The notes: a model not told the origin generated them from the sequence alone. Positions 26,936 to 38,747 are shown, counted from the stretch's first letter. The stretch is 64,000 nt of DNA from Burkholderia humptydooensis (GCF_001513745.1 NZ_CP013380.1:3224001-3288000); one strand, 5' to 3'. Made by a program: numbers and translations.

Positions 26936-28068
26936 GCGGCCCCCACGTTCGCAAAGAGCGACTGGTCGCGCTGCAGATCGCCGCTCGCCTGCACGCGCTG
27001 CCGGTGACGCGCGGCGAAATCGAGCATCCGGTCGATCGGCGCGCGCGCGCGCTCGGCGATCGCCGTATCGACGAAGATCTCGTTGTGACCGCGCTCGAGC
27101 ACGTCGGCGAGGTTCGACAGTGCGTTCATCGCCATCCACGGGCAATGCGCGCAACTCTTGCACGTCGCGCTGTTGCCGGCCGTCGGCGCCTCGATGAAGG
27201 TCTTGCCGGGGGCCGCGAGCCGCATCTTGTGCAGAATGCCGAGATCGGTCGCGACGATGAAACGCCGCGCATCGAGCTTCACGGCAGCATCGATCAGTTG
27301 CGTCGTCGAGCCGACGACGTCCGCCAGCGCGACGACGCTCTCGGGCGATTCGGGGTGCACGAGGATCTTCGCGTCCGGGTATTCGCGGCGCAGCAGATCC
27401 AGCTCGATGCCCTTGAATTCGTCGTGCACAAGACACGAACCCTGCCACATCAGCATGTCCGCGCCCGTCTTCTTCCGGATGTAGCCGCCGAGATGCCGGT
27501 CCGGCGCCCAGATGATCTTCTCGCCGCGCGCGTGCAGATCGGCGACGATCTCGAGGCCGATCGACGACGTGACCATCCAGTCGGCGCGCGCCTTCACGGC
27601 GGCGCTCGTATTCGCGTAGACGACGACCGTGCGATCCGGATGCGCGTCGCAGAACTGCGAGAACTCGTCGACCGGGCAGCCGAGATCGAGCGAGCACGTC
27701 GCGTCGAGGTCGGGCATCAGCACGCGCTTGCCCGGGCTCAGGATCTTCGCGGTCTCGCCCATGAAGCGCACGCCGGCCACCACGAGCGTCTGCGCGTCGT
27801 GATCGCGGCCGAAGCGGGCCATCTCGAGCGAATCGGCGACGCAGCCGCCCGTTTCGTCCGCGAGCGCCTGCAGGTCCGCATCGACGTAATAGTGCGCAAC
27901 CAGCACCGCCCTTTCACGCTCGAGCAGTGCCTTGATTCGCGCCTTCAGCGCGTCGCGCTCGTCGGGGGCGAGCGCCGCCGGCACCTTCGCCCATGCCTCG
28001 CCAACGCCGCAGGCCGCCCCTGCCGCGATCGGGCGGTCGTACTCGACGGGTTTGATCGCCGATTGCAT
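26932..28068 (-). CDS. nadA: Quinolinate synthase A
   Basis: 378 residues from the ATG at 28068, which has AGG at better spacing than the ATG at 28074. Iron-sulfur and substrate motifs are [24 protein letters not shown], a Cys in [27 protein letters not shown] and the C-terminal [13 protein letters not shown]. It condenses iminoaspartate with dihydroxyacetone phosphate using a [4Fe-4S] cluster. It is first in the nadA-nadC transcript. Confidence 0.95.
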   Translation of the reverse strand: MQSAIKPVEYDRPIAAGAACGVGEAWAKVPAALAPDERDALKARIKALLERERAVLVAHYYVDADLQALADETGGCVADSLEMARFGRDHDAQTLVVAGVRFMGETAKILSPGKRVLMPDLDATCSLDLGCPVDEFSQFCDAHPDRTVVVYANTSAAVKARADWMVTSSIGLEIVADLHARGEKIIWAPDRHLGGYIRKKTGADMLMWQGSCLVHDEFKGIELDLLRREYPDAKILVHPESPESVVALADVVGSTTQLIDAAVKLDARRFIVATDLGILHKMRLAAPGKTFIEAPTAGNSATCKSCAHCPWMAMNALSNLADVLERGHNEIFVDTAIAERARAPIDRMLDFAARHRQRVQASGDLQRDQSLFANVGAA

Positions 28069-28154
28069 CCTCATCTCCTATCGACCGGCGCTTGCTCCGG
28101 TTCCATGCAAAGCACAGCCCTGCTGATCGGCCAGCATCGCAAAACCACCGGCCC

Positions 28155-28185
28155 AAAAGAAAAAACCCCGCCAGCGCGGGGTTTG
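28155..28185 (-). terminator. Terminator of the desaturase gene
   Basis: ACCCCGC (28165-28171) pairs with GCGGGGT (28176-28182); on the minus strand it is followed by TTTTTTCTTTT. It lies 40 bp past the desaturase stop. Confidence 0.8.
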
Positions 28186-28224
28186 TGACGTCCTGAAATT
28201 CTAATCGATTTCGGCGCGGACGAC

Positions 28225-29421
28225 TCACGCGTAGCGGCGCAGGCGCGTCGCGAACTCCTGCAATGCCTTGATGCCGCTTTGCTCGGCGCGATGGCACCAG
28301 TCCTGCAACTGCGCGAGCAACTGTTCGCGCGATGCGTTCGAGCGCTCCCAGATCGCGGCGAGCTCGGCGCGCAACTGGAAGAACGTGTGCAGCTTCTGGC
28401 TGTTCGCGAAGATCTCCGGCAGCATCCGCTTCTGCGGCTCGTCGAGGCCCGCCTCGTCCTTGTGGAACCACTTGCGCGCGCCGCGCATCAACTGATACTT
28501 CTCGCGCGCGCCCAATTCCTTCAGATGCGCGAGTTCCTGCTTGTACGCACGCTTGAGCGTCTTCGCATAGCGCGCCATCACCTCGTAACGGTTCGACAGC
28601 ACGGCCTGCAGCGTTTCCTGGTCGAGCACCGTCTTGCGCGCGGCGAGACGCGGCGTCGGCGCGATCTTCTTCACCTTCGCGAGCCCGAACGCCGACATGA
28701 TGCGGATGTACATCCAGCCGATGTCGAACTCGTACCACTTGTTCGACAGCTTCGCCGACGTCGCAAACGTATGATGGTTGTTGTGCAGTTCCTCGCCGCC
28801 GATCACGATGCCCCACGGAAACAGGTTCGTGCTCGCGTCGGCCGCGTTGAAATTGCGATAGCCCCAGAAGTGGCCGAGGCCGTTGACGACGCCCGCCGCC
28901 CAGAACGGAATCCACACCATCTGGACCGCCCACACGGTAAGGCCGACCACGCCGAACAGCGCGACGTCGATCACCATCATCAGGCTCACGCCGAGAATCG
29001 GATACTTCGAGTAGAGATTGCGCTCGAGCCAGTCGTTCGGCGTGCCGTGGCCGTACTTGCGCATCGTCTCTTCGTTCTTCGCCTCCGCGCGATACAGCTC
29101 GGCGCCTTCGAGCAGCACCTTCCAGATGCCGCGCGTCTGCGGGCTGTGCGGGTCCTCCTCGGTCTCGCATTTCGCGTGGTGCTTGCGATGGATCGCCGCC
29201 CACTGGCCCGTCAGCATGCCCGTCGTCATCCACAGCCAGAGGCGGAAGAAATGGCTCATGACCGGATGCAGATCGAGCGCGCGGTGCGCCTGGCAGCGAT
29301 GCAGATAGACCGTCACGCCGACGATCGTCACGTGCGTGACGGCGAGCGTGAACAGCACGATCTGCCACCACGAGAAACGCAGAAGCCCGTTGGAAAGGAA
29401 ATCGAGCAGGGAATTCAACAA
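28225..29421 (-). CDS. Acyl-CoA/acyl-lipid delta-9 desaturase
   Basis: 398 residues. Three diiron histidine boxes are present: HRCQAH (41-46), HRKHH (78-82) and HNNHH (213-217), with four hydrophobic segments between, as in membrane stearoyl-type desaturases. The C-terminal 120 residues are basic and helical, longer than in minimal enzymes. The only starts near the conserved region are two adjacent TTG codons (29421 or 29418), so a TTG start is likely. It introduces a double bond into saturated acyl chains for membrane fluidity. The upstream 29520-29560 is strikingly AT-rich and probably holds the promoter. Confidence 0.85.
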   Translation of the reverse strand: MLNSLLDFLSNGLLRFSWWQIVLFTLAVTHVTIVGVTVYLHRCQAHRALDLHPVMSHFFRLWLWMTTGMLTGQWAAIHRKHHAKCETEEDPHSPQTRGIWKVLLEGAELYRAEAKNEETMRKYGHGTPNDWLERNLYSKYPILGVSLMMVIDVALFGVVGLTVWAVQMVWIPFWAAGVVNGLGHFWGYRNFNAADASTNLFPWGIVIGGEELHNNHHTFATSAKLSNKWYEFDIGWMYIRIMSAFGLAKVKKIAPTPRLAARKTVLDQETLQAVLSNRYEVMARYAKTLKRAYKQELAHLKELGAREKYQLMRGARKWFHKDEAGLDEPQKRMLPEIFANSQKLHTFFQLRAELAAIWERSNASREQLLAQLQDWCHRAEQSGIKALQEFATRLRRYA

Positions 29422-29617
29422 GGCAGTTACCTGTGGAAGTTGTAAGGACGCCGGCTCAAATGACCCGCGTCAAGAAAATGAAAGCATACAGCACGATAGG
29501 ATCGAATTTTACTTCATCCGTTCCAAGTCTTTGTAAAAAATGAATATTTTTTGTGGCGGCGCAATACGCGCGCACGGGTTTTCGGGTTGAGCGGGGGCGC
29601 GGCGGCGCCCCGCCGCG

Positions 29618-30970
29618 CTATGCGTCCCGCGGCTGCCGCCCCGCCGCCAGGCCGTCCGCGGCCGGCGCGGACGCGATGCCGTCCGGCAGCCCGATCACGC
29701 GCACTTCCCGCTGCGGGAACGGGATCGAGATCCCGTGTGCGACAAAAAGCCGCCAGATGTTCCGATTGACCGCCGAACGCACGCTCGCCGTCCCCTTCGC
29801 CGCGTCGGCGATCCAGAAGCCGAGCTCGAGATCGATGCCGTCCGCGCCGAAGCCGACGAGATAAGGCGTCGGCGCCGGCTCCTCGAGCACGCGCTCGACG
29901 CCCTTCGCCGCGTCGGCGAGCAGCGCCATCGCCTGCTCGACGTCCGACGTGTACGCGACCTGAACCGCGACCTTCGCATAGCCGCGCGTCAGGTACGACG
30001 ACTGGTTCTGCACGACGTCGGTGATGAGCTTCTCGTTAGGGATCAGCGTTTCGTTGCCGTCGAGGCCGCGCACGACCGTGTAGCGCGTGCGGATCTGCGT
30101 GACGACGCCCTGCAGGCCGCCGACGTTGATCGCGTCGCCGAGCCGCAGCGACCGGTCGAGCAGGATGATGAAGCCCGACACGTAGTTGCTCGCGATCTTC
30201 TGCAGGCCGAAGCCGAGCCCGACGCCGAGCGCGCCGCCGAACACGCCGAGCACGGTCACGTCGATGCCGACGAGCGACAGCCCGATCAGCACCGCCGCGA
30301 AGATGAGAAGCGCGCGTCCGACGCGCGCGAGCACGACCCGCAGGTTCGCGTCGAGCGCGCGCGCGCGCATCAGCCGCTCTTCGAGCACCGAGCCGAGCCA
30401 CATCGCGACGACGAGCGTCACGCAGATCCACAGCGCGCCCGACACGATCGACAGCAGCGTGAGGCGCGCATTCGCGACGCGGAACTGGACGCTGTCGAGC
30501 CACGCGAGCACGTCGCGCTGGATGCCGAGCACCGTGAGCGCCATCGCGATCCACACGACAGTCGACACGATCTTCTCGACGATCGACAGCCACGCGTGCG
30601 TGTGGCCGTCGCGCGCGAACACGCGGCGCGCGACGAAGAACAGGATGTAGATGAGGCCGATGCCGAAGAGCGGCACGAGCGCGAGCTGCAGCAGCGACGT
30701 TGGCATCAGCTCGTCGAACACGGTTTCCGCGAGCCACATGAACGCACCGCCGATGAGCGGGAACAGCGCGCGGTTCAGACTCAGCGCGCCGGGGCCGGGC
30801 GAGCGGCCGGCCGCGCGCCGGCGCGCGTCGATCCGCCCGCGCAGGTAGCGCGCGACGAGCCACGCGAGCGCGAGCGAGCCGAGGAACGCGACCGCCTGCC
30901 AGATCATCGCCGGCTGGCCGAAGTCGCGCGCGACGGCCGCGAGCTGCCGCGTCAGGTGATTCGTGACCAT
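29618..30970 (-). CDS. MscS-family mechanosensitive channel
   Basis: 450 residues with five or six hydrophobic segments. The last carries the pore-lining Gly/Ala-rich helix VFGGALGVGLGFGLQKIASNYVSGF, followed by the MscS beta domain (LLDRSLRLGDAINVGGLQGVVTQIRTRYTVVRGLDGNETLIPNEKL, quoted as its two ends LLDRSLRLGD and IPNEKL in the key positions). The extra N-terminal helices make it larger than E. coli MscS (286 residues). It releases solutes on hypo-osmotic shock. It follows the rsmB-like gene by 15 nt and is probably in that transcript. Confidence 0.88.
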   Translation of the reverse strand: MVTNHLTRQLAAVARDFGQPAMIWQAVAFLGSLALAWLVARYLRGRIDARRRAAGRSPGPGALSLNRALFPLIGGAFMWLAETVFDELMPTSLLQLALVPLFGIGLIYILFFVARRVFARDGHTHAWLSIVEKIVSTVVWIAMALTVLGIQRDVLAWLDSVQFRVANARLTLLSIVSGALWICVTLVVAMWLGSVLEERLMRARALDANLRVVLARVGRALLIFAAVLIGLSLVGIDVTVLGVFGGALGVGLGFGLQKIASNYVSGFIILLDRSLRLGDAINVGGLQGVVTQIRTRYTVVRGLDGNETLIPNEKLITDVVQNQSSYLTRGYAKVAVQVAYTSDVEQAMALLADAAKGVERVLEEPAPTPYLVGFGADGIDLELGFWIADAAKGTASVRSAVNRNIWRLFVAHGISIPFPQREVRVIGLPDGIASAPAADGLAAGRQPRDA

Positions 30971-30985
30971 GCGCGAGCCCGCCCG

Positions 30986-32248
30986 TTACTGCGCGCGCCG
31001 CTCGAGCACCGCGGCGAAGAAGCCGTCGGTCGCGTGACGGTGCGGCCAGAGCGACAGATAGTCGCCCGTATCGAGCGCGATCCGCTGCTCGGCGAGCACG
31101 CGGCTCGCCGGCACGAGCGCGAACTCCGGATGCGCGGCGAGAAATTCGGACACGATCGCCTCGTTCTCCGCCTCGAGCACGCTGCAGGTCGCGTAGACGA
31201 GCCGGCCGCCCTTCTTCACGAGGCGCGCGGCGCTCGCGAGAATCGACGCCTGCTTCGGCGCGAGCTCGTCGAGCGTCTCGCGCGACTGGCGCCACTTCAG
31301 GTCGGGATTGCGGCGCAGCGTGCCGAGGCCGCTGCACGGCGCGTCGACGAGCACGCGGTCGATCTTGCCCGCGAGCCGCTTGATCTTCGCGTCGTGCTCG
31401 CTGTCGATCAGCACCGGGTTCACGTTCGACAGGCCGCTCCTCGCGAGGCGCGGCTTGAGCTTCGCGAGGCGCTTCCCGGACACGTCGAACGCATAGAGGC
31501 GCCCCGTCGAGCGCATCATCGCGCCGAGCGCGAGCGTCTTGCCGCCCGCGCCCGCGCAGAAATCGACGACCATCTCGCCGCGCCGCGGCGCGACGAGCGA
31601 GCACAGCAGTTGGCTGCCCTCGTCCTGCACCTCGATCTGCCCTTCTTCGAACAGCTTGAGCTTCGTGAGCGCCGGCTTGCCGACGACCCGCACGCCGAAC
31701 GGCGCGAACGGCGTCGCGCCCGCGTCGATGCCCGCCGCGCGCAGGCCGTCGACGACCTGGTCGCGCGTCGCCTTCAGCGCGTTCGCGCGCAGATCGAGCG
31801 GCGCCGGATAGTTGACGGCCGCGGCGAACTGCGCGAGCTCGTCGGCGCCCATGCGCTCGGCGAGCGCCTGATGAATCCAGTCGGGCAGGTTCGTGCGCAC
31901 GCGCAGCGGCAGGCTCGCCGGATCGATCTTCGCGACGTGGTCGAGCCACGCCCATTCGGCGTCCGACACGAACGGCCTGAGCGCCGAGCGGCCGACCGTC
32001 TGCATCAGGCCGAGCAGCGCCAGGCGCCGCGCCGGCGCGCCGACGCCGCTTTCGGCGAGGTGCGCGTACTCCATCTTCCGCCGCAGCACCGCGAACACCG
32101 CCTCGGCGATCACGCCGCGCTCGGCGTGGCCGAGCTTCGGATGCGCGCGGAAAAAGCGGCTCGTCGTCACGTCGGCCGGGCCGGCGAATTTCAGGACCTC
32201 GGCGAGCAGCGCCTCGGTCTGGCCAATCAGGAAACCGTGCAGCTTCAT
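30986..32248 (-). CDS. RsmB/NOP-family 16S rRNA (cytosine-5) methyltransferase
   Basis: 420 residues. The N-terminal 150 residues are helical and NusB-like. SAM-binding motif I is VVDFCAGAGGKTLAL, motif IV is VDAPCSGLGTLRRNPDLKWR with its Cys, and motif VI is YATCSVLEAENE with the catalytic Cys. It methylates a cytosine at C5 in rRNA; C967 of 16S rRNA is the RsmB target, but assignment to RsmB rather than another paralogue is not secure. The purN stop overlaps its ATG by 4 bp. Confidence 0.85.
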   Translation of the reverse strand: MKLHGFLIGQTEALLAEVLKFAGPADVTTSRFFRAHPKLGHAERGVIAEAVFAVLRRKMEYAHLAESGVGAPARRLALLGLMQTVGRSALRPFVSDAEWAWLDHVAKIDPASLPLRVRTNLPDWIHQALAERMGADELAQFAAAVNYPAPLDLRANALKATRDQVVDGLRAAGIDAGATPFAPFGVRVVGKPALTKLKLFEEGQIEVQDEGSQLLCSLVAPRRGEMVVDFCAGAGGKTLALGAMMRSTGRLYAFDVSGKRLAKLKPRLARSGLSNVNPVLIDSEHDAKIKRLAGKIDRVLVDAPCSGLGTLRRNPDLKWRQSRETLDELAPKQASILASAARLVKKGGRLVYATCSVLEAENEAIVSEFLAAHPEFALVPASRVLAEQRIALDTGDYLSLWPHRHATDGFFAAVLERRAQ

Positions 32249-32907
32249 ACGCCCTCGCTCGTCGACGTGTCGATCGCATCCGCGAACAGCCAGCGCGCCT
32301 CGTCGGGCGCGACGATCGCGCGCCCCGCGTCGAGGCGCAGCTTCCCTTCGACGAACCAGCGCACCGCGCGCGGATACAGCACGTGCTCGGCGGCGAGCAC
32401 GCGCGCGGCGAGCGCGCCGGCGTCGTCGCCCGCGACGACGGGCACCGCCGCCTGCGCGACGATCGCGCCGCTGTCGAGCTCCGGAATCACGAAGTGGACG
32501 GACGCGCCGTGCAGCGCGACGCCCGCGTCGAGCGCCTGCTGGTGCGTGTGGATGCCCTTGAAGCTCGGCAGCAGCGACGGATGGATGTTCAGCATCCGTC
32601 CCTCATATTTGGCGACGAAGGCCGGCGTGAGGATGCGCATGAAGCCGGCGAGCACGATGAGATCGGGGGCGAAGCGGTCGACCTCGACGGCGAGCGCCGC
32701 GTCGAAGCTGTCGCGGCCGTCGAACGCGCGGTGGTCGACGACGGCCGTCGCAATGCCGTGCGACGCCGCGAATTCGAGGCCGGCGGCGTCCGGCCGGTTG
32801 GAGATCACGGCGGCGACCTCGGCAGGCCAGCCCTCGCGCGCGCAAGCGCGTACGATGGCCTCCATGTTGCTGCCGCGGCCGGAAATCAGGATGACGAGTT
32901 TTTTCAT
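32245..32907 (-). CDS. purN: Phosphoribosylglycinamide formyltransferase
   Basis: 220 residues. Motifs are LISGRGSNMEAI (substrate loop), LAGFMRIL, MLNIHPSLLPSFKG with the catalytic Asn and His, and the later Asp in VIPELDSGAIV. It transfers a formyl group from 10-formyl-THF to GAR in purine synthesis. Translation is coupled to the rsmB-like gene through a 4-bp overlap. The upstream 125 bp separates it from the divergent ribF. Confidence 0.94.
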   Translation of the reverse strand: MKKLVILISGRGSNMEAIVRACAREGWPAEVAAVISNRPDAAGLEFAASHGIATAVVDHRAFDGRDSFDAALAVEVDRFAPDLIVLAGFMRILTPAFVAKYEGRMLNIHPSLLPSFKGIHTHQQALDAGVALHGASVHFVIPELDSGAIVAQAAVPVVAGDDAGALAARVLAAEHVLYPRAVRWFVEGKLRLDAGRAIVAPDEARWLFADAIDTSTSEGV

Positions 32908-33032
32908 CCGCGGGATTTTACCATTCGGCCCTGCCGTTTCCGGCATCCTGAGCCGCCCGGCCGCCCGAACGTTTATAATCTTTTGCTTTGCGGCATCCGG
33001 CCGCGCTTTCCCCCACGCTGTCACCCGCTATC

Positions 33033-34025
33033 GTGAAAGTCTTCCGCGGCCTGCCCAACGCCGAGAGCCGCGCCCCGTGCGCGCTGACGATCGGCAACTT
33101 CGACGGTGTCCATCGCGGCCACCAGGCCCTGCTCGCGCGCGTGCGCGCGGCGGCGGACGCGCGCGGGCTGCCCGTGTGCGTGATGACGTTCGAGCCGCAC
33201 CCGCGCGAGTTCTTCAATCCGGCGAGCGCGCCGCCGCGCATCGCGATGCTGCGCGACAAGCTCGAGGCGCTGCGCGAGCACGGTGTCGACCGCGTGGTCG
33301 TCGAGCACTTCAACCATACGTTCGCGAGCCAGTCGCCCGAGGCGTTCGTCGAGCGCACGCTCGTCCACGGGCTGCACACCCGCTGGATCATGGTCGGCGA
33401 CGACTTCTGCTACGGCGCGAAGCGCGCGGGCAATTTCGCGTCGCTGAAGGCGGCGGGCGAGCGCTTCGGCTTCGAGGTCGAGCAGATGGAAACGCTCGCC
33501 GACGCCGACGGCGCGCGGATCTCGAGCTCCGGCGTGCGCGCCGCGCTCGCGGCGGGCGACCTCGGCGCGGCCGCGCGCGCGCTCGGCCACGGCTACGCGA
33601 TCAGCGGCCACGTCACGCACGGCCTGAAGCTCGGCCGCGACCTCGGCTTCCCGACGCTGAACCTGCCGATCGCGCACAAGCGCCCGGCGCTGTCCGGCAT
33701 CTTCGTCGTGCATGTGCACGGCATCGCGCCCGAGCCGCTGCCGGGTGTCGCGAGCCTCGGCGTGCGGCCGACCATCGACGATTCCGGCCGCGTGCTGCTC
33801 GAGGTGCACCTGCTCGACTGGCACGGCGACGCCTACGGCAAGCTCGTTCGCGTCGAATTCCTGAAGAAGCTGCGCGACGAGGCGAAATTCGTCGATCTCG
33901 AGACGCTCGCGCGCGCGATCGCGCAGGACGTCGTCGACACGCGCGCGTACTTCGCCGAGCACGGCCGCGCGCCGGGCAGCCGCGCCACCGGCTTCGCGAC
34001 GTCGGCCACCGACCGAATTAGCTGA
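33033..34025 (+). CDS. ribF: Bifunctional riboflavin kinase/FAD synthetase
   Basis: 330 residues from a GTG at 33033 ([11 protein letters not shown]), the start that matches the family; an earlier start at 32988 lacks homology. The N-terminal FMN adenylyltransferase domain has [17 protein letters not shown] and ISSSGVR. The C-terminal flavokinase has [11 protein letters not shown] and [11 protein letters not shown]. It converts riboflavin to FMN and FAD. It leads into ileS-lspA as in other proteobacteria. Confidence 0.93.
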   Translation: MKVFRGLPNAESRAPCALTIGNFDGVHRGHQALLARVRAAADARGLPVCVMTFEPHPREFFNPASAPPRIAMLRDKLEALREHGVDRVVVEHFNHTFASQSPEAFVERTLVHGLHTRWIMVGDDFCYGAKRAGNFASLKAAGERFGFEVEQMETLADADGARISSSGVRAALAAGDLGAAARALGHGYAISGHVTHGLKLGRDLGFPTLNLPIAHKRPALSGIFVVHVHGIAPEPLPGVASLGVRPTIDDSGRVLLEVHLLDWHGDAYGKLVRVEFLKKLRDEAKFVDLETLARAIAQDVVDTRAYFAEHGRAPGSRATGFATSATDRIS

Positions 34026-34135
34026 CCGGCGCCGCGCCCGCACGGGCGCCGCCCGCGCCGCGCCGCCGAAACCCGCGCCCGCCTCACCGATTTCATGACG
34101 CGCGAGCGTCCCCCAGATTTCACAGCGATCCCGAC

Positions 34136-36973
34136 ATGAGCAACAAGAAAGCCGATTCGAAACCGCAGGCCAAGTATCCGGTCAACCTGCTCGACACGCC
34201 GTTCCCGATGCGCGGCGACCTCCCGAAGCGCGAGCCGCAATGGGTGAAGGACTGGGAGGCGCGCGGCGTCTACGAGAAGATCCGCGCGGCGAGCCAGGGC
34301 CGCCCGAAGTTCATCCTGCACGACGGCCCGCCGTACGCGAACGGCGACATTCACCTCGGCCACGCGGTCAACAAGATCCTGAAGGACATGGTCGTGAAGT
34401 CGCGCAACATGGCAGGCTTCGACGCGCCGTACGTGCCCGGCTGGGACTGCCACGGGATGCCGATCGAGATCCAGATCGAGAAGCAGTTCGGCAAGTCGCT
34501 GCCCGCCGCCGAGGTGATGGAAAAGGCGCGCGCGTACGCAACCGAGCAGATCGAGAAGCAGAAGACGGGCTTCAAGCGCCTCGGCGTGCTCGGCGACTGG
34601 AGCAACCCGTACAAGACGATGAACTTCCAGAACGAGGCGGAAGAAATCCGCGCGCTCGGCAAGATCATCGAGAAGGGCTACGTGTACCGCGGCCTGAAGC
34701 CCGTGAACTGGTGCTTCGACTGCGGCTCCGCGCTTGCCGAGGCGGAAGTCGAATACAAGGACCGCACCGATCCGACGATCGACGTGCTGTTCGCGTTCGC
34801 CGAGCCCGCGAAGACCGCGCATGCGTTCGGGCTGAGCGCGCTGCCGCGCGCCGAAGGCGGGATCGTGATCTGGACCACGACGCCGTGGACCATCCCCGCG
34901 AACCAGGCGCTCAACCTGCATCCGGACGTCGTCTACGCGCTCGTCGACACCGAGCGCGGCCTGCTCATCCTCGCCGAGGAGCGCGTCGAAGCGTGCATGA
35001 AGGACTTCGGCCTCACGGGCAGCGTGGTCGCGACGGCGCGCGGCGACAAGCTCGCGAACCTGCGCTTCCACCACCCGCTCGCCTCCGCGCACCCGGGCTA
35101 CAAGCGCACGTCGCCCGTCTATCTCGGCGACTACGTGACGACCGACACCGGCACGGGCGTCGTCCACTCGTCGCCCGCATACGGCGTCGAGGACTTCGCG
35201 TCGTGCAAGTCGCACGGGATGACCGATTCCGACATCATCAACCCGGTGATGGGCGACGGCCGCTACATCGAATCGCTGCCGCTGTTCGGCGGGCTCACGA
35301 TCTGGGACGCGAATCCGAAGATCGTCGACGCGCTGAAGGCAGCGGGCTCGCTGCTGCGCAACGAGCACTACTCGCACAGCTACATGCACTGCTGGCGCCA
35401 CAAGACGCCGATCATCTACCGCGCGACGTCGCAATGGTTCGCCGGCATGGACACGCAGCCGGCCGCCGGCGGCCGGACGCTGCGCGAAACCGCGCTCGAC
35501 GCTGTCGACGCGACCGCGTTCTATCCGTCGTGGGGCAAGCAGCGCCTGCACGCGATGATCGCGAACCGCCCCGACTGGACGCTGTCGCGCCAGCGCCAAT
35601 GGGGCGTGCCGATGGCGTTCTTCGTCCACAAGGAAACGGGCGAGCTGCATCCGCGCACGCTCGAGCTGCTGGAAGCCGTCGCGCAGCGCGTCGAGAAGCA
35701 GGGCATCGAGGCGTGGCAGACGCTCGACGCGCGCGAGCTGATCGGCGACGACGCGAACCTGTACGAAAAGAACCGCGACACGCTCGACGTCTGGTTCGAT
35801 TCGGGCACGACGCACTGGCACGTGCTGCGCGGCTCGCACAAGGATCAGTTGCAGTTCCCGGCCGATCTGTATCTCGAAGGCTCGGACCAGCACCGCGGCT
35901 GGTTCCATTCGTCGCTGCTGACCGCGTCGATGCTCGACGGCCGCGCGCCGTACAAGGGCCTCCTCACGCACGGCTTCACGGTCGACGGCGAGGGCCGCAA
36001 GATGAGCAAGTCGCTCGGCAACGGGATCGATCCGCATGAAGTCGCGAACCGCCTCGGCGCGGAGATCATTCGCCTGTGGATCGCGTCGACCGACTATTCG
36101 GGCGAGCTCGCGATCTCCGAGGAAATTCTCAAGCGCGTGACGGAAGGCTATCGCCGGATCCGCAATACGCTGCGCTTCCTGCTCGCGAACCTGTCGGATT
36201 TCGATTACGTGAAGGACGCGCTGCCTGCCGGGCAATGGCTCGAGATCGACCGCTACGCGGTTGCGTTCGCCGCGCAGTTGCAGACCGAGCTTCTCGCGCA
36301 TTACGAGAAGTACGAGTTCCACCCGGTCGTCGCGAAACTGCAGACGTTCTGCTCGGAAGACTTGGGCGGCTTCTATCTCGACGTGCTGAAGGACCGCCTG
36401 TACACGAGCGCGCCCGCGTCGAACGCGCGCCGCTCCGCGCAGACGGCGCTCTACCACGTGACGCAGGGCCTGTTGCGCGTGCTCGCGCCGTTCCTGTCGT
36501 TCACGGCGGAGGAAGCATGGCGCGTGTTCCAGCCGCAAAGCGACACGGTCTTCACCGAAACCTATTATGCGTATCCGGAAGTCGCGGACGCCGACGCGCT
36601 CGTCGCGAAGTGGGCGCTGCTGCGCGACGTGCGCGGCAACGTGACGAAGGCGCTCGAGGAAGCGCGCACCGCGAACCGGATCGGCTCGTCGCTGCAGGCG
36701 CAAGTCGAAGTGCGCGCGTCGGGCGAGCGCTACGACGCGCTCGCGAGCCTCGGCGACGATCTGAAGTTCGTGCTGATCACGTCGGCGGCGACGGTCGTGA
36801 AGGTCGATGCGCAAGACGACGAAAGCGTCGAAGTCGCGGCGTCGACGTACCAGAAGTGCGAGCGCTGCTGGCACTACCGCGAGGACGTCGGCTCGCACGC
36901 CGATCATCCGACGCTCTGCGGCCGCTGCTTCTCCAACCTGTTCGAAAACGGCGAAACCCGGAGCGCTGCGTAA
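34136..36973 (+). CDS. ileS: Isoleucyl-tRNA synthetase
   Basis: 945 residues, normal for the bacterial enzyme. The HIGH motif is in [16 protein letters not shown], the KMSKS motif in [13 protein letters not shown], the editing domain has [13 protein letters not shown], and the C-terminal zinc site is [12 protein letters not shown] with TLCGRC. It charges tRNA-Ile and hydrolyses mischarged valine. Its TAA is immediately followed by the lspA ATG. Confidence 0.96.
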   Translation: MSNKKADSKPQAKYPVNLLDTPFPMRGDLPKREPQWVKDWEARGVYEKIRAASQGRPKFILHDGPPYANGDIHLGHAVNKILKDMVVKSRNMAGFDAPYVPGWDCHGMPIEIQIEKQFGKSLPAAEVMEKARAYATEQIEKQKTGFKRLGVLGDWSNPYKTMNFQNEAEEIRALGKIIEKGYVYRGLKPVNWCFDCGSALAEAEVEYKDRTDPTIDVLFAFAEPAKTAHAFGLSALPRAEGGIVIWTTTPWTIPANQALNLHPDVVYALVDTERGLLILAEERVEACMKDFGLTGSVVATARGDKLANLRFHHPLASAHPGYKRTSPVYLGDYVTTDTGTGVVHSSPAYGVEDFASCKSHGMTDSDIINPVMGDGRYIESLPLFGGLTIWDANPKIVDALKAAGSLLRNEHYSHSYMHCWRHKTPIIYRATSQWFAGMDTQPAAGGRTLRETALDAVDATAFYPSWGKQRLHAMIANRPDWTLSRQRQWGVPMAFFVHKETGELHPRTLELLEAVAQRVEKQGIEAWQTLDARELIGDDANLYEKNRDTLDVWFDSGTTHWHVLRGSHKDQLQFPADLYLEGSDQHRGWFHSSLLTASMLDGRAPYKGLLTHGFTVDGEGRKMSKSLGNGIDPHEVANRLGAEIIRLWIASTDYSGELAISEEILKRVTEGYRRIRNTLRFLLANLSDFDYVKDALPAGQWLEIDRYAVAFAAQLQTELLAHYEKYEFHPVVAKLQTFCSEDLGGFYLDVLKDRLYTSAPASNARRSAQTALYHVTQGLLRVLAPFLSFTAEEAWRVFQPQSDTVFTETYYAYPEVADADALVAKWALLRDVRGNVTKALEEARTANRIGSSLQAQVEVRASGERYDALASLGDDLKFVLITSAATVVKVDAQDDESVEVAASTYQKCERCWHYREDVGSHADHPTLCGRCFSNLFENGETRSAA

Positions 36974-37474
36974 ATGGCGAAGATCCAGTCGAAATCCGCG
37001 GGCGGCGCGCTCGCGCCGTGGCTCGGCATCTCGCTGATCGTGATCCTGTTCGATCAGTTGACGAAGATCGCCGTGCTCAAGACGTTCGCGTACGGCGCGA
37101 TGCACGCGCTCACGCCGTTCTTCAACCTGACGCTGATCTACAATCGCGGCGCCGCGTTCGGCTTTCTCGCGACGGCGGGCGGCTGGCAACGCTGGGCATT
37201 CACCGCGCTCGGCATCGGCGCGACGCTCGCGATCTGCTATCTGCTCAAGCGCCACGGCCACCAGCGGCTCTTCAGCCTGTCGCTCGCGCTGATTCTCGGC
37301 GGCGCGCTCGGCAACGTGATCGACCGCCTGATCTACGGCCACGTGATCGACTTCCTCGACTTCCACGTCGGCGCGTGGCACTGGCCCGCGTTCAACCTCG
37401 CCGACTCCGCGATCACGGTGGGCGCGGTGCTGCTCATCTACGACGAGCTGCGTCGCGTGCGCGGCGCGCGCTAA
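36974..37474 (+). CDS. lspA: Lipoprotein signal peptidase (signal peptidase II)
   Basis: 166 residues with four membrane helices. The catalytic Asp residues are in [18 protein letters not shown] and [27 protein letters not shown] is also conserved. It cleaves prolipoproteins at the inner membrane. It begins directly at the ileS stop, so translation is coupled. Confidence 0.95.
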   Translation: MAKIQSKSAGGALAPWLGISLIVILFDQLTKIAVLKTFAYGAMHALTPFFNLTLIYNRGAAFGFLATAGGWQRWAFTALGIGATLAICYLLKRHGHQRLFSLSLALILGGALGNVIDRLIYGHVIDFLDFHVGAWHWPAFNLADSAITVGAVLLIYDELRRVRGAR

Positions 37475-37535
37475 GCGCATACACTTCGCGCAGGGGCCGG
37501 CGCGCGCCGGCCCCACGTGCTTTCGGAGGCCTCAG

Positions 37536-38747
37536 TTGGCACACGCAGAACTCGCAGGAAAACATCTCGTCCTCGGCCTCTCGGGCGGCATCGCCTGCTA
37601 CAAGATCGCCGAGCTCACGCGTCTTCTGACGAAGGCGGGCGCGACCGTGCAGGTCGTGATGACGGAAGCCGCGACGCAGTTCATCACCCCCGTCACGATG
37701 CAGGCGCTGTCCGGCCGCCCCGTCTACACGAGCCAGTGGGACGCGCGGATGCCGAACAACATGGCGCACATCGATCTGTCGCGCGAAGCCGACGCGATCG
37801 TGATCGCGCCCGCGTCGACCGACGTCCTCGCGAAGCTCGCGCACGGCTTCGCCGACGATCTGCTGTCGACGCTGTGCATCGCGCGCGACTGCCCGCTGCT
37901 CGTCGTGCCCGCGATGAACCGCCAGATGTGGCAGAACCCGGCAACGCAGCGCAACGTCGCGCAACTGCGCCACGACGGCGTCGCGGTGCTCGGCCCCGAT
38001 TCGGGCGCGCAGGCGTGCGGCGAAGTCGGCGACGGCCGGATGCTCGAGCCGGAGGCGATCTTTGAAGCGATCGTCACGCATTTCCAGCCGAAGGTGTTCG
38101 CGCATCGCCGCGTGCTGATCACGGCCGGCCCGACGTTCGAACCGCTCGATCCGGTTCGCGGCCTGACGAACCGCTCGAGCGGCAAGATGGGCTTCGCGCT
38201 CGCGCGCGCCGCGCAGCAGGCGGGCGCCGACGTGCATCTCGTCTCGGGCCCCGTCCATCTGCCGACGCCGTGGGGCGTGTACCGCGAGGACGTGCAGACC
38301 GCGCAGCAGATGTACGATGCGGTGCTGAACGCGGTGCCGGACACGGACGTGTTCATCGCGGTCGCCGCGGTCGCCGACTGGCGCGCCGCGCAGCCCGCCG
38401 AGCACAAGATCAAGAAGACCGCCGACCACAGGATGCCGGCGCTCACGTTCGTCGAGAACCCCGACATCCTCGCGACAGTCGCCGCGCTGCCCGATGCGCC
38501 CTACTGCGTCGGCTTCGCGGCGGAAAGCGGCGATCTCGACGTGCACGGCGAAGAAAAGCGCGTGCGCAAGAACGTGCCGCTCCTGATCGGCAATCTCGGG
38601 CCGCTCACGTTCGGCCTCGACGACAACGAAGTCGTGCTGTTCGAAGCGGGCGGCACGACGCGGCTGCCGCGCGCCGACAAGATGACGCTCGCGCACGCGC
38701 TCGTCGCCGAGATCGCGAAGCGCCTGCCCGACACGAGCCTCATCTGA
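37536..38747 (+). CDS. coaBC: Bifunctional phosphopantothenoylcysteine decarboxylase/synthetase
   Basis: 403 residues. The start is a TTG at 37536 with GGAGG 7 nt before it. The CoaC half has [10 protein letters not shown], the His in [12 protein letters not shown], and PAMNRQMW. The CoaB half begins at [22 protein letters not shown] and has the Lys of [13 protein letters not shown]. It makes 4-phosphopantetheine in two steps of CoA synthesis. dut follows 61 nt later as in many bacteria. Confidence 0.94.
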   Translation: MAHAELAGKHLVLGLSGGIACYKIAELTRLLTKAGATVQVVMTEAATQFITPVTMQALSGRPVYTSQWDARMPNNMAHIDLSREADAIVIAPASTDVLAKLAHGFADDLLSTLCIARDCPLLVVPAMNRQMWQNPATQRNVAQLRHDGVAVLGPDSGAQACGEVGDGRMLEPEAIFEAIVTHFQPKVFAHRRVLITAGPTFEPLDPVRGLTNRSSGKMGFALARAAQQAGADVHLVSGPVHLPTPWGVYREDVQTAQQMYDAVLNAVPDTDVFIAVAAVADWRAAQPAEHKIKKTADHRMPALTFVENPDILATVAALPDAPYCVGFAAESGDLDVHGEEKRVRKNVPLLIGNLGPLTFGLDDNEVVLFEAGGTTRLPRADKMTLAHALVAEIAKRLPDTSLI